A DNA stretch of 64,000 nt from Herbidospora daliensis (GTDB taxonomy: Bacteria; Actinomycetota; Actinomycetes; Streptosporangiales; Streptosporangiaceae): positions 186,001-250,000 of the forward strand of contig NZ_BBXF01000004.1 in assembly GCF_001570585.1 (NCBI RefSeq), written 5' to 3'. The notes beneath the pieces were generated by a model. That model did no database searches. It was not told the DNA's origin and saw only the letters and a program-made list of their open reading frames with translations. The position numbers were made by a program, and so were the translations under genes. Numbering within the stretch: the stretch's first letter is position 1; every line of letters starts with the position of its first letter. This document shows positions 39,987 to 49,269 of this stretch, in pieces.

Positions 39987-42281
39987 GTGCCCAGGAACGA
40001 CCTACTCGTGCGGCGCGTTGGAGCGGGCGTGGCCTCGATATCCCAGATGATCCGGCGCTTCCTGGAGAAGCCCGGCAGCGTCGACATCGCGCCGTTCGAG
40101 CGCACCGTCGCCGCCGCCGGGGCACTCGCCGACCGTGCGCGCGACCTCTCGATCGAGGAGTTGCGCGAGATGGCCGCCGGGAACGTCGGCTCGGCCGAGT
40201 TCTGCGCGGCGGTCCGCGAGGTCGCCGACCGGACCCTCGGCGAGCGCCCGTTCGACGTGCAGCTCGTCGGCACGCTCGCCATGTTGTCGGGGAACGTCGT
40301 CGAGATGGCCACCGGTGAGGGCAAGACCCTCGCGGGCGCGCTCGCGGCCGCGGGATTCGCGCTGCGGGGCAAGTCGGTGCACGCCATCTCGGTCAACGAC
40401 TACCTGGCCCGCCGCGACGCCGAGTGGATGGCGCCCTTCTACACCGCGATGAACCTCACGGCCGGCTGGATCGCCGAGGCGTCCACGCCCGAGGAGCGCC
40501 GCGCCGCCTACGCCTGCGACATCACCTACGCCAACGTCAGCGAGATCGGCTTCGACCTGCTGCGCGACCGCCTGGCCACCGACCCCGAGGCGACCGTGCA
40601 GCCGGTGCCGCAGGTCGCGCTGGTCGACGAGGCCGACTCGGTGCTCGTCGACGAGGCCCGCGTGCCGCTCGTGCTGGCCGGGGCCACCGACGCGGGCGCG
40701 GCGGTGCCCGAGATGGCCGCGCTGGTCCGCCGCCTGTCGCGCGGCTACCACTTCGAGCTCGACGACGAGGGCCGCAACGTCTTCCTGACCGCCAAGGGCA
40801 CCGACACCGTCGAGAGCGCCCTGGGCATCTCCCTGTACGACCACCCCGGCACCGTCACCGAGGTCAACCTCGCCCTCCACGCCCACGCGCTGCTGGTGCG
40901 CGACGTCGACTACATCGTGCGCGACGGCCGGGTCCAGCTCGTGAACCCCTCGCGCGGCCGGGTCGCCCAGCTCCAGCGCTGGCCCGACGGCCTCCAGGCG
41001 GCGGTGGAGGCCAAGGAGAAGCTGGCCCCCTCCGACACCGGCGAGATCCTCGACTCGATCACCATCCAGGGCCTGCTGACGCGCTACCCCGAGATCTGCG
41101 GCATGACCGGCACCGCCGTCGCGGTCGGCGAGAACCTGCGCGAGTTCTACAAGCTCAAGGTCGCGGTGATCGCCCCCAACCGGCCGTGCGTCCGCGAGGA
41201 CGAGCCCGACCGCATCTACCCGTCGCTGATCGACAAGGAGATCGCGCTGGCCGACGAGATCGTCGCCCAGCACAAGACGGGCCGGCCGATCCTGATCGGT
41301 ACGCTCGACGTCGCCGAGTCGGAGTCGCTCGACAAGGAGCTGCGCTCGCGGGGCCTCGAACCGGTCGTGCTGAACGCCAAGAACGACGCCGAGGAGGCGG
41401 CCATCATCGCCCGCGCGGGCGAGCTGGGCGCGCTGACGGTGTCGACCCAGATGGCCGGGCGCGGCACCGACATCCGCCTCGGCTCCCCCGAGGTCGCCGA
41501 GCTGGGCGGCCTGCTGGTCATCGGCACCGGCCGCCATCCGTCGAGCCGCCTCGACGACCAGCTGCGCGGCCGGTCGGGCCGCCAGGGCGACCCCGGCCGG
41601 TCGGTGTTCTTCGTCAGCGGCGAGGACGACCTGCTCAAGGCCTACCTGCCGGAGGAGACCCTGCCGAAGGCCGAGAAGGACGGCCGCATCCGCGACAAGC
41701 AGGCCGCCTACCTGGTCGGCCACGCCCAGCGCATCGCCGAGGGCGTCAACACCGAGATCCACCGCAACACCTGGCGCTACACCCGCGTCCTGGAGGAGCA
41801 GCGGACCCGGCTGCTCGACCACCGCGACCGCATCCTCTACGGCGACGCGGGCGCCGAGGCCCTGCGCGAGGCCCGTCCCGAGCGTTACCGGGAGCTGGTC
41901 GAGCAGGCGTCGGAGGAGGCCGTCGCCACGGCGGCCCGCCAGATCGTGCTGTTCCACCTCGACCGCTGCTGGACCGACCACCTCGGCTACTTCGCCGACC
42001 TGCGCGAGGGCATCCACCTGCGCGCCCTGGGGCGGCTCAGCCCGATCGACGAGTTCAACCGGGAGGCGCTCCCGGCGTACCGGAAACTGCTCGAAGAGAT
42101 CGAGAAGCGCTCGACGGCGAGCTTCGACTCCCTCGACCTGTCCGCGCCGCTGGCCGAGCAGGGCATGAAGCGGCCGTCGGCGACCTGGACCTATCTGGTG
42201 TCGGAGAACCCGTTCGGCAGCGACTGGGACCGGGTGCTGCGCCGGGTGTCCTCGGCGCTGCGCGGCCGCAAGAAGGGCTAG
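39987..42281 (+). CDS. secA2: Accessory preprotein translocase ATPase SecA2
   Basis: 764 aa from a GTG at 39987; a start 60 bp later at MIRRFLEKPG is also possible. Walker A MATGEGKT at 107-114, DEAD-like LVDEADSVLVDEA, SVNDYLARRDAEWM, PEICGMTGTAVA and the motif VI block TQMAGRGTDIRLGSPE with RGRSGRQGDPG are all present. The C-terminal zinc-binding tail of housekeeping SecA is absent and the length is ~150 residues shorter than SecA1, both expected for actinobacterial SecA2. It drives export of a subset of proteins. Followed 46 bp later by an exported protease, a possible client (inference). Confidence 0.94.
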   Translation: MPRNDLLVRRVGAGVASISQMIRRFLEKPGSVDIAPFERTVAAAGALADRARDLSIEELREMAAGNVGSAEFCAAVREVADRTLGERPFDVQLVGTLAMLSGNVVEMATGEGKTLAGALAAAGFALRGKSVHAISVNDYLARRDAEWMAPFYTAMNLTAGWIAEASTPEERRAAYACDITYANVSEIGFDLLRDRLATDPEATVQPVPQVALVDEADSVLVDEARVPLVLAGATDAGAAVPEMAALVRRLSRGYHFELDDEGRNVFLTAKGTDTVESALGISLYDHPGTVTEVNLALHAHALLVRDVDYIVRDGRVQLVNPSRGRVAQLQRWPDGLQAAVEAKEKLAPSDTGEILDSITIQGLLTRYPEICGMTGTAVAVGENLREFYKLKVAVIAPNRPCVREDEPDRIYPSLIDKEIALADEIVAQHKTGRPILIGTLDVAESESLDKELRSRGLEPVVLNAKNDAEEAAIIARAGELGALTVSTQMAGRGTDIRLGSPEVAELGGLLVIGTGRHPSSRLDDQLRGRSGRQGDPGRSVFFVSGEDDLLKAYLPEETLPKAEKDGRIRDKQAAYLVGHAQRIAEGVNTEIHRNTWRYTRVLEEQRTRLLDHRDRILYGDAGAEALREARPERYRELVEQASEEAVATAARQIVLFHLDRCWTDHLGYFADLREGIHLRALGRLSPIDEFNREALPAYRKLLEEIEKRSTASFDSLDLSAPLAEQGMKRPSATWTYLVSENPFGSDWDRVLRRVSSALRGRKKG

Positions 42282-42327
42282 CCCCGGCCGGAACGGCCGT
42301 GGAACACCGGCGGAACGCCGAACGGGT

Positions 42328-43377
42328 GTGACGTTCCATTCTCGAAGATGGACCCGCCCGCTGGCCGTGGTGGCCGCAGGCGTGCTGATGCTCCTGATGT
42401 CGGGCCGGGCCCTGGCCCAGCCCGACCCCGGGCCGGAACAGTCGATCGTCGGCGGGACGGTGTCCCCCTGGTCGGCCTACCCCTACGTCGTCCGGCTCTC
42501 CAACGGGTGCACCGCCACCCTGATCTCGCCGACGGCGGTGCTCACCGCCCAGCACTGCGTCGACGGCTACGGGCCGCTGAGCGCCCACTTCAGCAACGGC
42601 GGATCGTCGCCGTCGCCCGTCTACTCGGCGATGCCGGGCTTCGACCCCGACGAGCCCTGGGTCTACGACCTGGCGATCCTGTCGGTCGACCCGGCGGCGA
42701 CCGTGGGGGTGACCCCGGTCCAGGTGGGGTCGCCGTGGAACCCGCAGATCTACCGGCCGGGGGTGCCGGCCACCATCGCGGGCATCGGCGCGACCGCCCC
42801 GAGCGGCGCCGGCTCCGGTGTGCTCCGGGCCGCCGACGTGCCCATCCTCAGCGACGACGCGATGGACGACGTCTACAACCCCTGGTACTGGTTCGACGAC
42901 TGGATCGAGCACCTGATGATCGGCGCGGGCGGCTCGGCCCGGACGACCTGCTCGGGTGACAGCGGCGGCCCCCTGGCGGTCTGGGACCACGCCCGCGGCC
43001 GGGTCGTGCAGGTCGGCGTGACGTCCTGGGGACACGAGGACTGCAACAGGCCCACCGCGTTCATGGAGCTGGCGGGGCCGAACCTGGCGTGGCTGGCGTC
43101 CATGCAGCCGTCGGTCATGTACGCCTGGGGCCCCTGCACCACGCCCGCCGGGGAGACCGGCGTGCCCGACGTGGGCTGGGGCCAGACCTACGCCGGCGGG
43201 CCGAGCGAGAACGGCATCCCCTGGCGGCTGCGCTGCGTCGCGCCGCCGACCGGCCCGCTGCCGCCCGCGCCGGTCCCCGACCCGGAGGACGACCCGCCGC
43301 CCCCGCCGGACTGCCACTGGAACCTGAACGGCGGCAAGCCCGTCTCCGCGCCCTCCGCCCGGCACTGCCCCGACTAG
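42328..43377 (+). CDS. Secreted trypsin-like (S1) serine protease
   Basis: 349 aa from a GTG. Signal peptide WTRPLAVVAAGVLMLLMSGRALA; propeptide very short, as IVGGTVSPWSAYP (chymotrypsin-fold N-terminus) begins at residue 40. Catalytic triad: His76 in TAQHCVDG, Asp114 in VYDLAIL, Ser212 in CSGDSGGPL. Disulfide cysteines flank His and Ser. The C-terminal ~60 residues are Pro-rich (LPPAPVPDPEDDPPPPPDC) with extra cysteines. Convergent with a TetR gene with a 4-bp overlap. Confidence 0.94.
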   Translation: MTFHSRRWTRPLAVVAAGVLMLLMSGRALAQPDPGPEQSIVGGTVSPWSAYPYVVRLSNGCTATLISPTAVLTAQHCVDGYGPLSAHFSNGGSSPSPVYSAMPGFDPDEPWVYDLAILSVDPAATVGVTPVQVGSPWNPQIYRPGVPATIAGIGATAPSGAGSGVLRAADVPILSDDAMDDVYNPWYWFDDWIEHLMIGAGGSARTTCSGDSGGPLAVWDHARGRVVQVGVTSWGHEDCNRPTAFMELAGPNLAWLASMQPSVMYAWGPCTTPAGETGVPDVGWGQTYAGGPSENGIPWRLRCVAPPTGPLPPAPVPDPEDDPPPPPDCHWNLNGGKPVSAPSARHCPD

Positions 43378-44039
43378 CGGCCGGCGCCCGCCCGCGCCGA
43401 CAGGCCGACGAGCTGGTTGACCAGGCCCTCGCGCAGCCCGGCCGCGAACATCTCGGCGGCCGGGGGCACGCCCATCTCGGCCGACACCCGGGCCACGGTC
43501 TCCGATGGGGTCGCGTAGGGCCACAACCCGGCGGTGACGACGAAGACGGCCCCCGCGAAGTGGCCGACCTGCGGCTTGGCCAGATGGGGCAACGCGGCGC
43601 CGACCGCCAGCGCGAGGCGGTCGGTGTTGGCGCTCGCCCGGCGTTTGAACTCGCGGGCGTAGTCGAGCGGCATGTTGCGTTCGAGCACCGAGGCCATCGC
43701 GGCGACCAGCTCGCACAGGCCCGGGTCGGCGACGACCGCCTCGGCGACCTGGGCGGCGACACGCTCCTCCTGGACGTAGCCGCCGCCCGGCTCCCCCGGG
43801 TCGAGGACGAGGCGGTCGAGCCAGGCGCGCCAGGTCTCGTCGAGCACCTCCAGGAAGATCACCTCCCGGCTGCCGAAGTAGCGCAGCACGTTGGACTTGG
43901 CCAGCCCGACCGTCGCGCTCAGCTCGTTGAGGCTGATCTCGGCCAGGGGGCGCTCGCGCAGCAGGTCGCGGGCGACGCCGAGGATCGCGGCGCGGCGCGC
44001 CTCCACCTGTTCCGGCTTGCGCGCCCGCTGGAAGTCCAC
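43374..44039 (-). CDS. TetR-family regulator of the SDR gene
   Basis: 221 aa from a GTG at 44039. Helix-turn-helix: ARRAAILGVARDLLRERPLA, EISLNELSATVGLAKSNVLR, YFGSREVIFLEVL. The C-terminal domain (ELVAAMASVLERNMPLDYAR, AGAVFVVTAGLWPYATPSET) fits the TetR_C_17-like group. Two palindromes between it and the SDR gene are the likely operators. Confidence 0.9.
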   Translation of the reverse strand: MDFQRARKPEQVEARRAAILGVARDLLRERPLAEISLNELSATVGLAKSNVLRYFGSREVIFLEVLDETWRAWLDRLVLDPGEPGGGYVQEERVAAQVAEAVVADPGLCELVAAMASVLERNMPLDYAREFKRRASANTDRLALAVGAALPHLAKPQVGHFAGAVFVVTAGLWPYATPSETVARVSAEMGVPPAAEMFAAGLREGLVNQLVGLSARAGAGR

Positions 44040-44056
44040 CTGATCGACTTTATAGC

Positions 44057-44091
44057 AGACCGCCGGTCTCTTGCTAACAGACCGGCGGTCT
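44057..44091. promoter_or_regulatory. Paired TetR operators before TetR and SDR genes
   Basis: AGACCGCCGGTCT (44057-44069) and AGACCGGCGGTCT (44079-44091): each a 6-bp-arm palindrome with a single central base, centres 22 bp (two helical turns) apart. The SDR ATG follows 15 bp later. Confidence 0.8.
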
Positions 44092-44106
44092 CTTAATCTG
44101 GTCGGC

Positions 44107-44997
44107 ATGTACGCAGTCATCACCGGAGCCAACTCCGGCATCGGATACGGCCTGGCCCGGCGCTTCGTCCGCGAGGGCGCCGAGGTCGTCATGGCCGTCA
44201 GGAACGGCGACAGGGGCCGCGCGGCGGCCGGCCGGATCACAGACGAGTTCCCCCGGGCGAAGGTGCGGGTCGAGCTCGTCGACCTGGCCGACCTGGGGTC
44301 GGTCGCGGCGCTGGCCGGGCGGCTGCTGGCCGAGGGGCGGCCGGTCGACCGGCTCGTCAACAACGCGGGCATCATGACCCCGCCGGTCCGCGACGAGACG
44401 AAGGACGGCTTCGAGCTGCAGTTCGGCGCCAACTACCTGGGCCACTTCGCGCTGACCCTGCCGCTCCTGCCGCTGCTGCGCGGCGGGCGGGTGACGACGA
44501 TGAGCAGCCTGACCAACCGGTGGGGGCGGCTCGACTTCGACGACCTGCAGAGCACCCGGAACTACACGCCCCGCATCGCCTACGGCACCTCGAAGCTCGC
44601 CAACCTGATGTTCGCGCAGGAGCTCGACCGCCGCTCGCGCCGCAACGGCTGGGGGGTGCTGAGCAACGCCGCCCATCCCGGCGCGACCAAGACCAACCTG
44701 CAGGTCACCGGGCCCACCCACGGGGCCTCGGGGCTGCGCACCCGGCTGGTGGGCGTGGTCAACGCGGTGAGTTACCGCATCCCCGGCATGTGGCAGGAGG
44801 TCGACGGCGGGATCCTGCCCGCCTGGTACGCCGCGACGAGCCCCGACGCCACCGGCGGCGGCTACTACGGGCCGGGCGGCTTCGGCGAGCTGACCGGCCC
44901 GGCGAAGGCGGCCCGGGTGCCGGGAAAGGCGCTGCGCGAAGGCGACGCCGAACGGCTCTGGCTCGTCTCGGAAAGGCTCACCGGAGTGGTCGCGTGA
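44107..44997 (+). CDS. Short-chain dehydrogenase/reductase (retinol dehydrogenase-like)
   Basis: 296 aa from the ATG at 44107, which starts the Rossmann motif at once: [19 protein letters not shown] (TGxxxGIG). NNAGIM, the catalytic Tyr/Lys pair [15 protein letters not shown] and the preceding SSLTNRWG Ser complete the active site. The ASKLAN-type core and length match the WW-oxidoreductase/retinol-dehydrogenase-like SDR group. Repressed by the divergent TetR (inference). Followed by a strong terminator. Confidence 0.93.
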   Translation: MYAVITGANSGIGYGLARRFVREGAEVVMAVRNGDRGRAAAGRITDEFPRAKVRVELVDLADLGSVAALAGRLLAEGRPVDRLVNNAGIMTPPVRDETKDGFELQFGANYLGHFALTLPLLPLLRGGRVTTMSSLTNRWGRLDFDDLQSTRNYTPRIAYGTSKLANLMFAQELDRRSRRNGWGVLSNAAHPGATKTNLQVTGPTHGASGLRTRLVGVVNAVSYRIPGMWQEVDGGILPAWYAATSPDATGGGYYGPGGFGELTGPAKAARVPGKALREGDAERLWLVSERLTGVVA

Positions 44998-45030
44998 AAA
45001 GGGCCCGGCCGTTCACCGGCCGGGCCCTTT
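44998..45030. terminator. Bidirectional terminator between SDR and small secreted protein genes
   Basis: AAAGGGCCCGGCC / CCGGCCGGGCCCTTT hairpin with a short loop GTTCA; T-run on the plus strand (TTTAT) and on the minus strand (TTTTCACG). It sits between the convergent stops at 44997 and 45046. Confidence 0.85.
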
Positions 45031-45045
45031 ATCGTTCAGGGGTAT

Positions 45046-45261
45046 TTACCGCCACGCGGTGAAGTGCCACTTGTTCGGGGTCGAGTAGGTGCACGACGAC
45101 ACATTCCACCCGGCCGCCTTCACGGCGGACCGCCAGTAATTGCAGTTACCCGAGTCGGGGTAACCGCCGTAGAACTTGCTTTCCGCGTGGGCGGTTCCTG
45201 ACATGGAGAAAACCGCTCCGGCGATGGCGAGACCGACGAACGCCCTTTTCAGAACTTTCAT
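45046..45261 (-). CDS. Small secreted protein with one predicted disulfide
   Basis: 71 aa. Signal peptide MKVLKRAFVGLAIAGAVFS..TAHA leaves a ~45-residue mature chain rich in Trp/Tyr/Asn with two cysteines (GNCNYWRSA, VSSCTYSTP). AGGAAAG lies ~9 bp before the ATG. No family recognised; small secreted aromatic-rich peptides of this form are common in filamentous actinomycetes. The 237-bp gap to 45498 shows no gene beyond a hairpin. Confidence 0.75.
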   Translation of the reverse strand: MKVLKRAFVGLAIAGAVFSMSGTAHAESKFYGGYPDSGNCNYWRSAVKAAGWNVSSCTYSTPNKWHFTAWR

Positions 45262-45442
45262 GGTGTTGCCTTTCCTGTGGCTCCGCGGGGAATTGCCGCT
45301 ACACCGGTCATCCTCAACCGGAGATCACCCGCACGCAAGGCCGCCGAGACGCTGGAACGCGCCATTGGCAGAAATAGGCAAATCGCCGAAGCGATTCGAG
45401 CAGCTCGAAATTCACCGCGAATTCAGCGCCGGAACGCGAGAC

Positions 45443-45475
45443 GATCCGCGCCCCCTGGGAGACGGGGCGCGGATC
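45443..45475 (-). terminator. Hairpin terminator of the CHAP gene
   Basis: Perfect 12-bp stem GATCCGCGCCCC / GGGGCGCGGATC with a 9-nt loop, 24 bp after the CHAP-gene stop on the minus strand. No T-run follows, as is common in high-GC actinomycetes. Confidence 0.65.
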
Positions 45476-45498
45476 GCCGTTCGGGGCCCGCTTCTTCC

Positions 45499-46737
45499 TT
45501 ATGCCCCGGTCTTCTCGTGCCTGCCCTTCCTGGCCTGGACGATCAGGAAACGCAGACCGACCGCGACCAGCGCGCAGGCCACCAGCCCGGAGGCGAGGAC
45601 CGGCACGGGCGTCTCCGGCCGCGGGGTCGTGGTGTCGGCGGCCACGTGGCTCGCCGACGGGATGGCGATGGTCTTCGGCTTCGCCGCCGGCGAGGCGACG
45701 GCCTTCTTCTCGGGGACGGCCTTCTGCGGGGCGACCGCATGAGGGACCGCCTTCTGGGGGGCGACCGGCTGCGCCGCGATGGGCGCCTCGTCGGGCATGC
45801 AGTTGACGTCCTGGACGTCCGACTGCTTGAACGTGACGGGCGGGGCCTCGTCGGTGCCGCTGCGGGAGTTGTACGCGCCCGACGCGAACGGCTCAGGCGC
45901 GCCCTTCTTGCCGAGGCCGTCGCCCCACTTGGTGATGACGTAGTCGATGTCGATGTGGCCGGCGCCGCCGTTGCCCTCGACGGTCAGGCTGCCGTCGTTC
46001 CAGGTGCCGCCGGTGAGCTCGGCGAAGGTCTTGCCGTCGAGGTCGAGCATGACGCCGTTGCTCGACGGCGAGCCCGGCCCTCGGTCGCCGACGAAGAAGG
46101 GGGCCTTCCTGCCGTCGTGCATGACGTAACCTTCGGTGCCCATGGGCCAGCTCGGACTGGCCGCCAGTCCTTTCTGCATGGGCTTGCCCGACGCGGGGGC
46201 GCCGGTGTCTCCGTTGCGGCCCGAACCGTCGTCCCAGAAGTAGGACGCGGTGGTCGAGCCTTCGTACACGGGATGGACCACCAGGTCCGGCACGCCATAC
46301 CCGGAGAAATCGGACGTGGACCGGGTCACCCGCTGGACCGAGCCGTTGAGGGCCTCGATCGTGGTGACTTTGCCGTCGGCGGTCTTCTCGACGACGCCGA
46401 CCTGGCCGTGGTGCTTGAGGAAGGCGATCGCGCCGGGCTGGGGCTCCGAGGTCCAGGCGCTCTTGGACTTGAACCACTCGGCGTGGTCGGTGGAGGCGGC
46501 GAAGCTGCCGACCTGCTTCAGCACCCCGGCCGACTGGCCGGCGTACGAGACGAACGTGTCGCACCAGGGGGCGGAGGCGAGGGCGGGGTCTTTGCCCTCG
46601 CTATACCAGGCGCCGTACTTGCTCTGCGTACCCTCCTGCGCGCGGTAGCCCAGTTCCTGCCGGGCCGCGGCGAGCAGCGAGTCTGTGATGGGGGAAATGG
46701 GGGAATCTCCTTTGGTCACATCGAAGTAACCGGACAT
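45499..46737 (-). CDS. CHAP-domain amidase-like protein with C-terminal membrane anchor
   Basis: 412 aa from the ATG at 46737. The CHAP domain occupies ~10-140: the catalytic Cys lies in SAPWCDTFVSYAG and the His in FLKHHGQVGVVEK, with VTTIEALNGS following. A ~150-residue middle domain (YVMHDGRKAPFFVGDRGP, HIDIDYVITKWGDG) is unassigned. Then a Pro/Ala/Lys-rich linker and a C-terminal helix (VPVLASGLVACALVAVGLRF) with a basic tail. No N-terminal signal peptide can be found, which is odd for a wall hydrolase; other starts do not add one. Peptidoglycan amidase or peptidase activity is presumed. Confidence 0.8.
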   Translation of the reverse strand: MSGYFDVTKGDSPISPITDSLLAAARQELGYRAQEGTQSKYGAWYSEGKDPALASAPWCDTFVSYAGQSAGVLKQVGSFAASTDHAEWFKSKSAWTSEPQPGAIAFLKHHGQVGVVEKTADGKVTTIEALNGSVQRVTRSTSDFSGYGVPDLVVHPVYEGSTTASYFWDDGSGRNGDTGAPASGKPMQKGLAASPSWPMGTEGYVMHDGRKAPFFVGDRGPGSPSSNGVMLDLDGKTFAELTGGTWNDGSLTVEGNGGAGHIDIDYVITKWGDGLGKKGAPEPFASGAYNSRSGTDEAPPVTFKQSDVQDVNCMPDEAPIAAQPVAPQKAVPHAVAPQKAVPEKKAVASPAAKPKTIAIPSASHVAADTTTPRPETPVPVLASGLVACALVAVGLRFLIVQARKGRHEKTGA

Positions 46738-46845
46738 TAGGCCCCATTTACGACAGACCGTAAGAGAACACGACAAAACTTTGCCGTTGGTTTACTGATC
46801 GTCCTGGAAGGAAGAGGGGGTCCAGCCTCAACGAAGGGACCTCCC

Positions 46846-47652
46846 ATGACGACCACGGAGACGGTCGGCGGCGCCGCCCGCAGGGCCGTACAGCACCCGC
46901 TGCTCGACAGGCTGGCGAAGGTCGGATTCGCCGCCCGCGGCGTCCTCTACGCGCTGATCGGACTGGTCGCGCTACAGATCGCCTTCGGCGGGTCCAGCGG
47001 GGAAGAAGCCGACAAGTCAGGCGCGATCCACATGGTGGCGGCACAGCCCTTCGGCTCCGTGCTGCTCTGGATCATGGCCGTCGGCCTGGCAGGCCTGGCG
47101 ATCTGGCAGGTCGGCGAGGCGATCTGGGGCGACCCGAAGATGCGCGCCCGCGTCGAGTCGGTCGCCCGAGCCGTGGTGTACGCCGCCCTGGTGTTCTCCA
47201 TCACCAGCCTCCTGCTCAAGGGCAAGGAGGCGACCAGCACCGACTCGCAGTCGCAGGACGCCACCCGCGCCCTGTTCGAACTGCCCGGCGGCCAGTTCCT
47301 GGTCGGCCTGTTCGCGCTCGGCATCATCGCCCTCGGCGTCTACTGGATCCACGAGGGCTGGACCGAGAAGTTCATGCGCGACATGCACGTGACCGAGCCG
47401 AAGGCCCGCACGACGGTGGTCCGCCTCGGCAAGGCCGGCTACATCGCCCGCGGCATCGTCGCCATCGCGGCCGGCGTGCTGGTCGGCCAGGCCGCGATCA
47501 CCTACGACCCCGACAAGGCGGCCGGCATCGACGACGCCCTGAAGTCCCTCTCGGACACCCCGATGGGCCCCTGGCTCCTCGCGGCCGTGGCGATCGGCCT
47601 GATCCTGTTCGCCGCCTACTGCTTCGCCGAGAGCCGCTGGCACCGCACCTGA
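46846..47652 (+). CDS. DUF1206 membrane protein
   Basis: 268 aa, six helices arranged as three repeats of the DUF1206 unit (LAKVGFAARGVLYALIGLVA; VESVARAVVYAALVFSITSL; LGKAGYIARGIVAIAAGVLV). Ends FAAYCFAESRWHRT. Function unknown. AAGGGA lies ~7 bp before the ATG. The 108-bp gap upstream is shared with the CHAP gene promoter and is AT-richer than average. Confidence 0.93.
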   Translation: MTTTETVGGAARRAVQHPLLDRLAKVGFAARGVLYALIGLVALQIAFGGSSGEEADKSGAIHMVAAQPFGSVLLWIMAVGLAGLAIWQVGEAIWGDPKMRARVESVARAVVYAALVFSITSLLLKGKEATSTDSQSQDATRALFELPGGQFLVGLFALGIIALGVYWIHEGWTEKFMRDMHVTEPKARTTVVRLGKAGYIARGIVAIAAGVLVGQAAITYDPDKAAGIDDALKSLSDTPMGPWLLAAVAIGLILFAAYCFAESRWHRT

Positions 47653-47666
47653 TCCAGGGCGCGGAG

Positions 47667-47703
47667 AAAGGGGCCTCCCGACCGGCCGGCGGGAGGCCCC
47701 TTT
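47667..47703. terminator. Bidirectional terminator
   Basis: AAAGGGGCCTCCCG / CGGGAGGCCCCTTT, a 14-bp perfect stem with a 9-nt loop, between the convergent stops of the DUF1206 gene and the permease gene. Confidence 0.85.
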
Positions 47704-47711
47704 CGCTTGTG

Positions 47712-49268
47712 TCAGACCTCGACGGCGGTCTCCTCCTTGGCCTCGGGGACCGCCTCGGGGGTGCGTCCACGCCAGAGCCCGAAGCCCGCCAGGACCACCG
47801 CGGCGAAGACGTAGCCCAGCGCGATCTGGCCGCCGACGTTCCAGCCGACCTTCTCCGCGTGCACCAGCCCGATGAACGACAACAGCGCGCCGAACAGCGC
47901 GTACCCGGCCGCCCAGTAGAAGTTGCGGTCGATGATGAACGCGACGACCGCGCCCAGCACCAGGCCCGCCAGGATCGCGCCGCCGCCCAGCAGCACCGTG
48001 CCGTGGTAGACCGTCCCGGCCGCCGCGATCTGGTCGGGCGTCACCGCCACGCCGGAGGCGGCGATGACGTTGTTCATCTGGGTGGCGGCCCAGGACGCGA
48101 TGTTCGGGATGATCGCCATCACCACGGCGACCGCGTGGACACGCGGCACCTCCTGGAACGCCTGGGCGCCGATCAGCAGGCCGATGTAGAGCAGGATCGG
48201 CACGATCGCCGGGGTCGGCAGCAGCGTCGCCAAAACGCTGAACAGGCCGAGGAAGCAGAACAGCGCGATCACGACGCCGCTGGCCATCGAGTAGGCCGTG
48301 CGGCCGCCGGCCGCCTTCCAGCCCGGGTGGCCGATGTAGACGGCGGGCGGGAACGGCGAGCCCAGGGCCGAGCCGACCACCGCGCCGGCGCCGTCGGCGA
48401 TCAGGACCGCCCGCAGGTTGTACGTGTCACCGGCGACGGCGGCCGACTCGACGTTGGCCATGCCCTCGGTGAAGTTGTAGATGCCCAGCGGGATGGCCGT
48501 CGCCAGCAGCGGCGCGACCTCGCTCAGCCCGTTGACCAGCAGGTCGAGTTTGAGCGTCGGCAACCCGACCGCGATGTCGCTGACCGCCGCGCCGACGGCC
48601 GCGGGCTCCATGTAGCCGCCGATCCAGCCGATGGCCGAGCCGACGAGCAGCGCCGCCAGCCCGATCGGGATGTTCCCGGGCAGCTTCAGGTCGGTGAAGA
48701 AGCCGACCAGGATGATGACCAGCACCGGCAGCGCGATCCAGAGCGCCTCCCACATCTGCGCGGCCGGGCGCATCGAGATGAACGCGATCGAGATGCCGGC
48801 CAGGGTGCCGAGCATGGCCGCCTGCGGGGTGTACTTCCTGATCACCGGGCCGATGAACGCGCCCAGCAGCACGATCAGGCCGATGATGAAGCACCAGGCG
48901 AGCCCGGCCTGCCAGGCGGCGATCGGGTCCTTGGTCGCGAGGTACGTCGGCAGCATGATCACGAACACGACGATGAACATGTGCGGGACCGACGGACCGT
49001 AGGGCATCGCGCAGACGTCGAGGCGGTTCTCCTTCTTCGCCAGCCGTCTGGCCAGGTAGGTGTAGTAGACGTTGCCGATCAGCAGCTGGATGCCGAGGGC
49101 CGGGAGGATCACGCCGTACACGTCGCCCTCGGAGATGTGCACCACGCCGACGCACAGGGCCGTCAGGGTCAGCACGTTGACCAGGACGTTGAAGCCCAGG
49201 CCGAAGAAGGCGTTGGTGTCGCCGGGCACCCACCGGGGCACCTTCACCGGCTCTGTGGTGGACGTCAT
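47712..49268 (-). CDS. NCS2/AzgA-like permease
   Basis: 518 aa with ~13 helices. Blocks: WVPGDTNAFFGLGFNVLVNV, CAMPYGPSVPHMFIVVFVIM, GSPFPPAVYIGHPGWKAAGG, and a repeat structure of nucleobase-ascorbate/AzgA carriers. The NAFFGLGFNVLVN start is typical of a subgroup linked with biuret or pyrimidine degradation genes. Starts 1 bp after the cysteine hydrolase stop. Likely imports the nitrogen-rich substrate of that hydrolase. Confidence 0.82.
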   Translation of the reverse strand: MTSTTEPVKVPRWVPGDTNAFFGLGFNVLVNVLTLTALCVGVVHISEGDVYGVILPALGIQLLIGNVYYTYLARRLAKKENRLDVCAMPYGPSVPHMFIVVFVIMLPTYLATKDPIAAWQAGLAWCFIIGLIVLLGAFIGPVIRKYTPQAAMLGTLAGISIAFISMRPAAQMWEALWIALPVLVIILVGFFTDLKLPGNIPIGLAALLVGSAIGWIGGYMEPAAVGAAVSDIAVGLPTLKLDLLVNGLSEVAPLLATAIPLGIYNFTEGMANVESAAVAGDTYNLRAVLIADGAGAVVGSALGSPFPPAVYIGHPGWKAAGGRTAYSMASGVVIALFCFLGLFSVLATLLPTPAIVPILLYIGLLIGAQAFQEVPRVHAVAVVMAIIPNIASWAATQMNNVIAASGVAVTPDQIAAAGTVYHGTVLLGGGAILAGLVLGAVVAFIIDRNFYWAAGYALFGALLSFIGLVHAEKVGWNVGGQIALGYVFAAVVLAGFGLWRGRTPEAVPEAKEETAVEV

Positions 49269-49269
49269 C

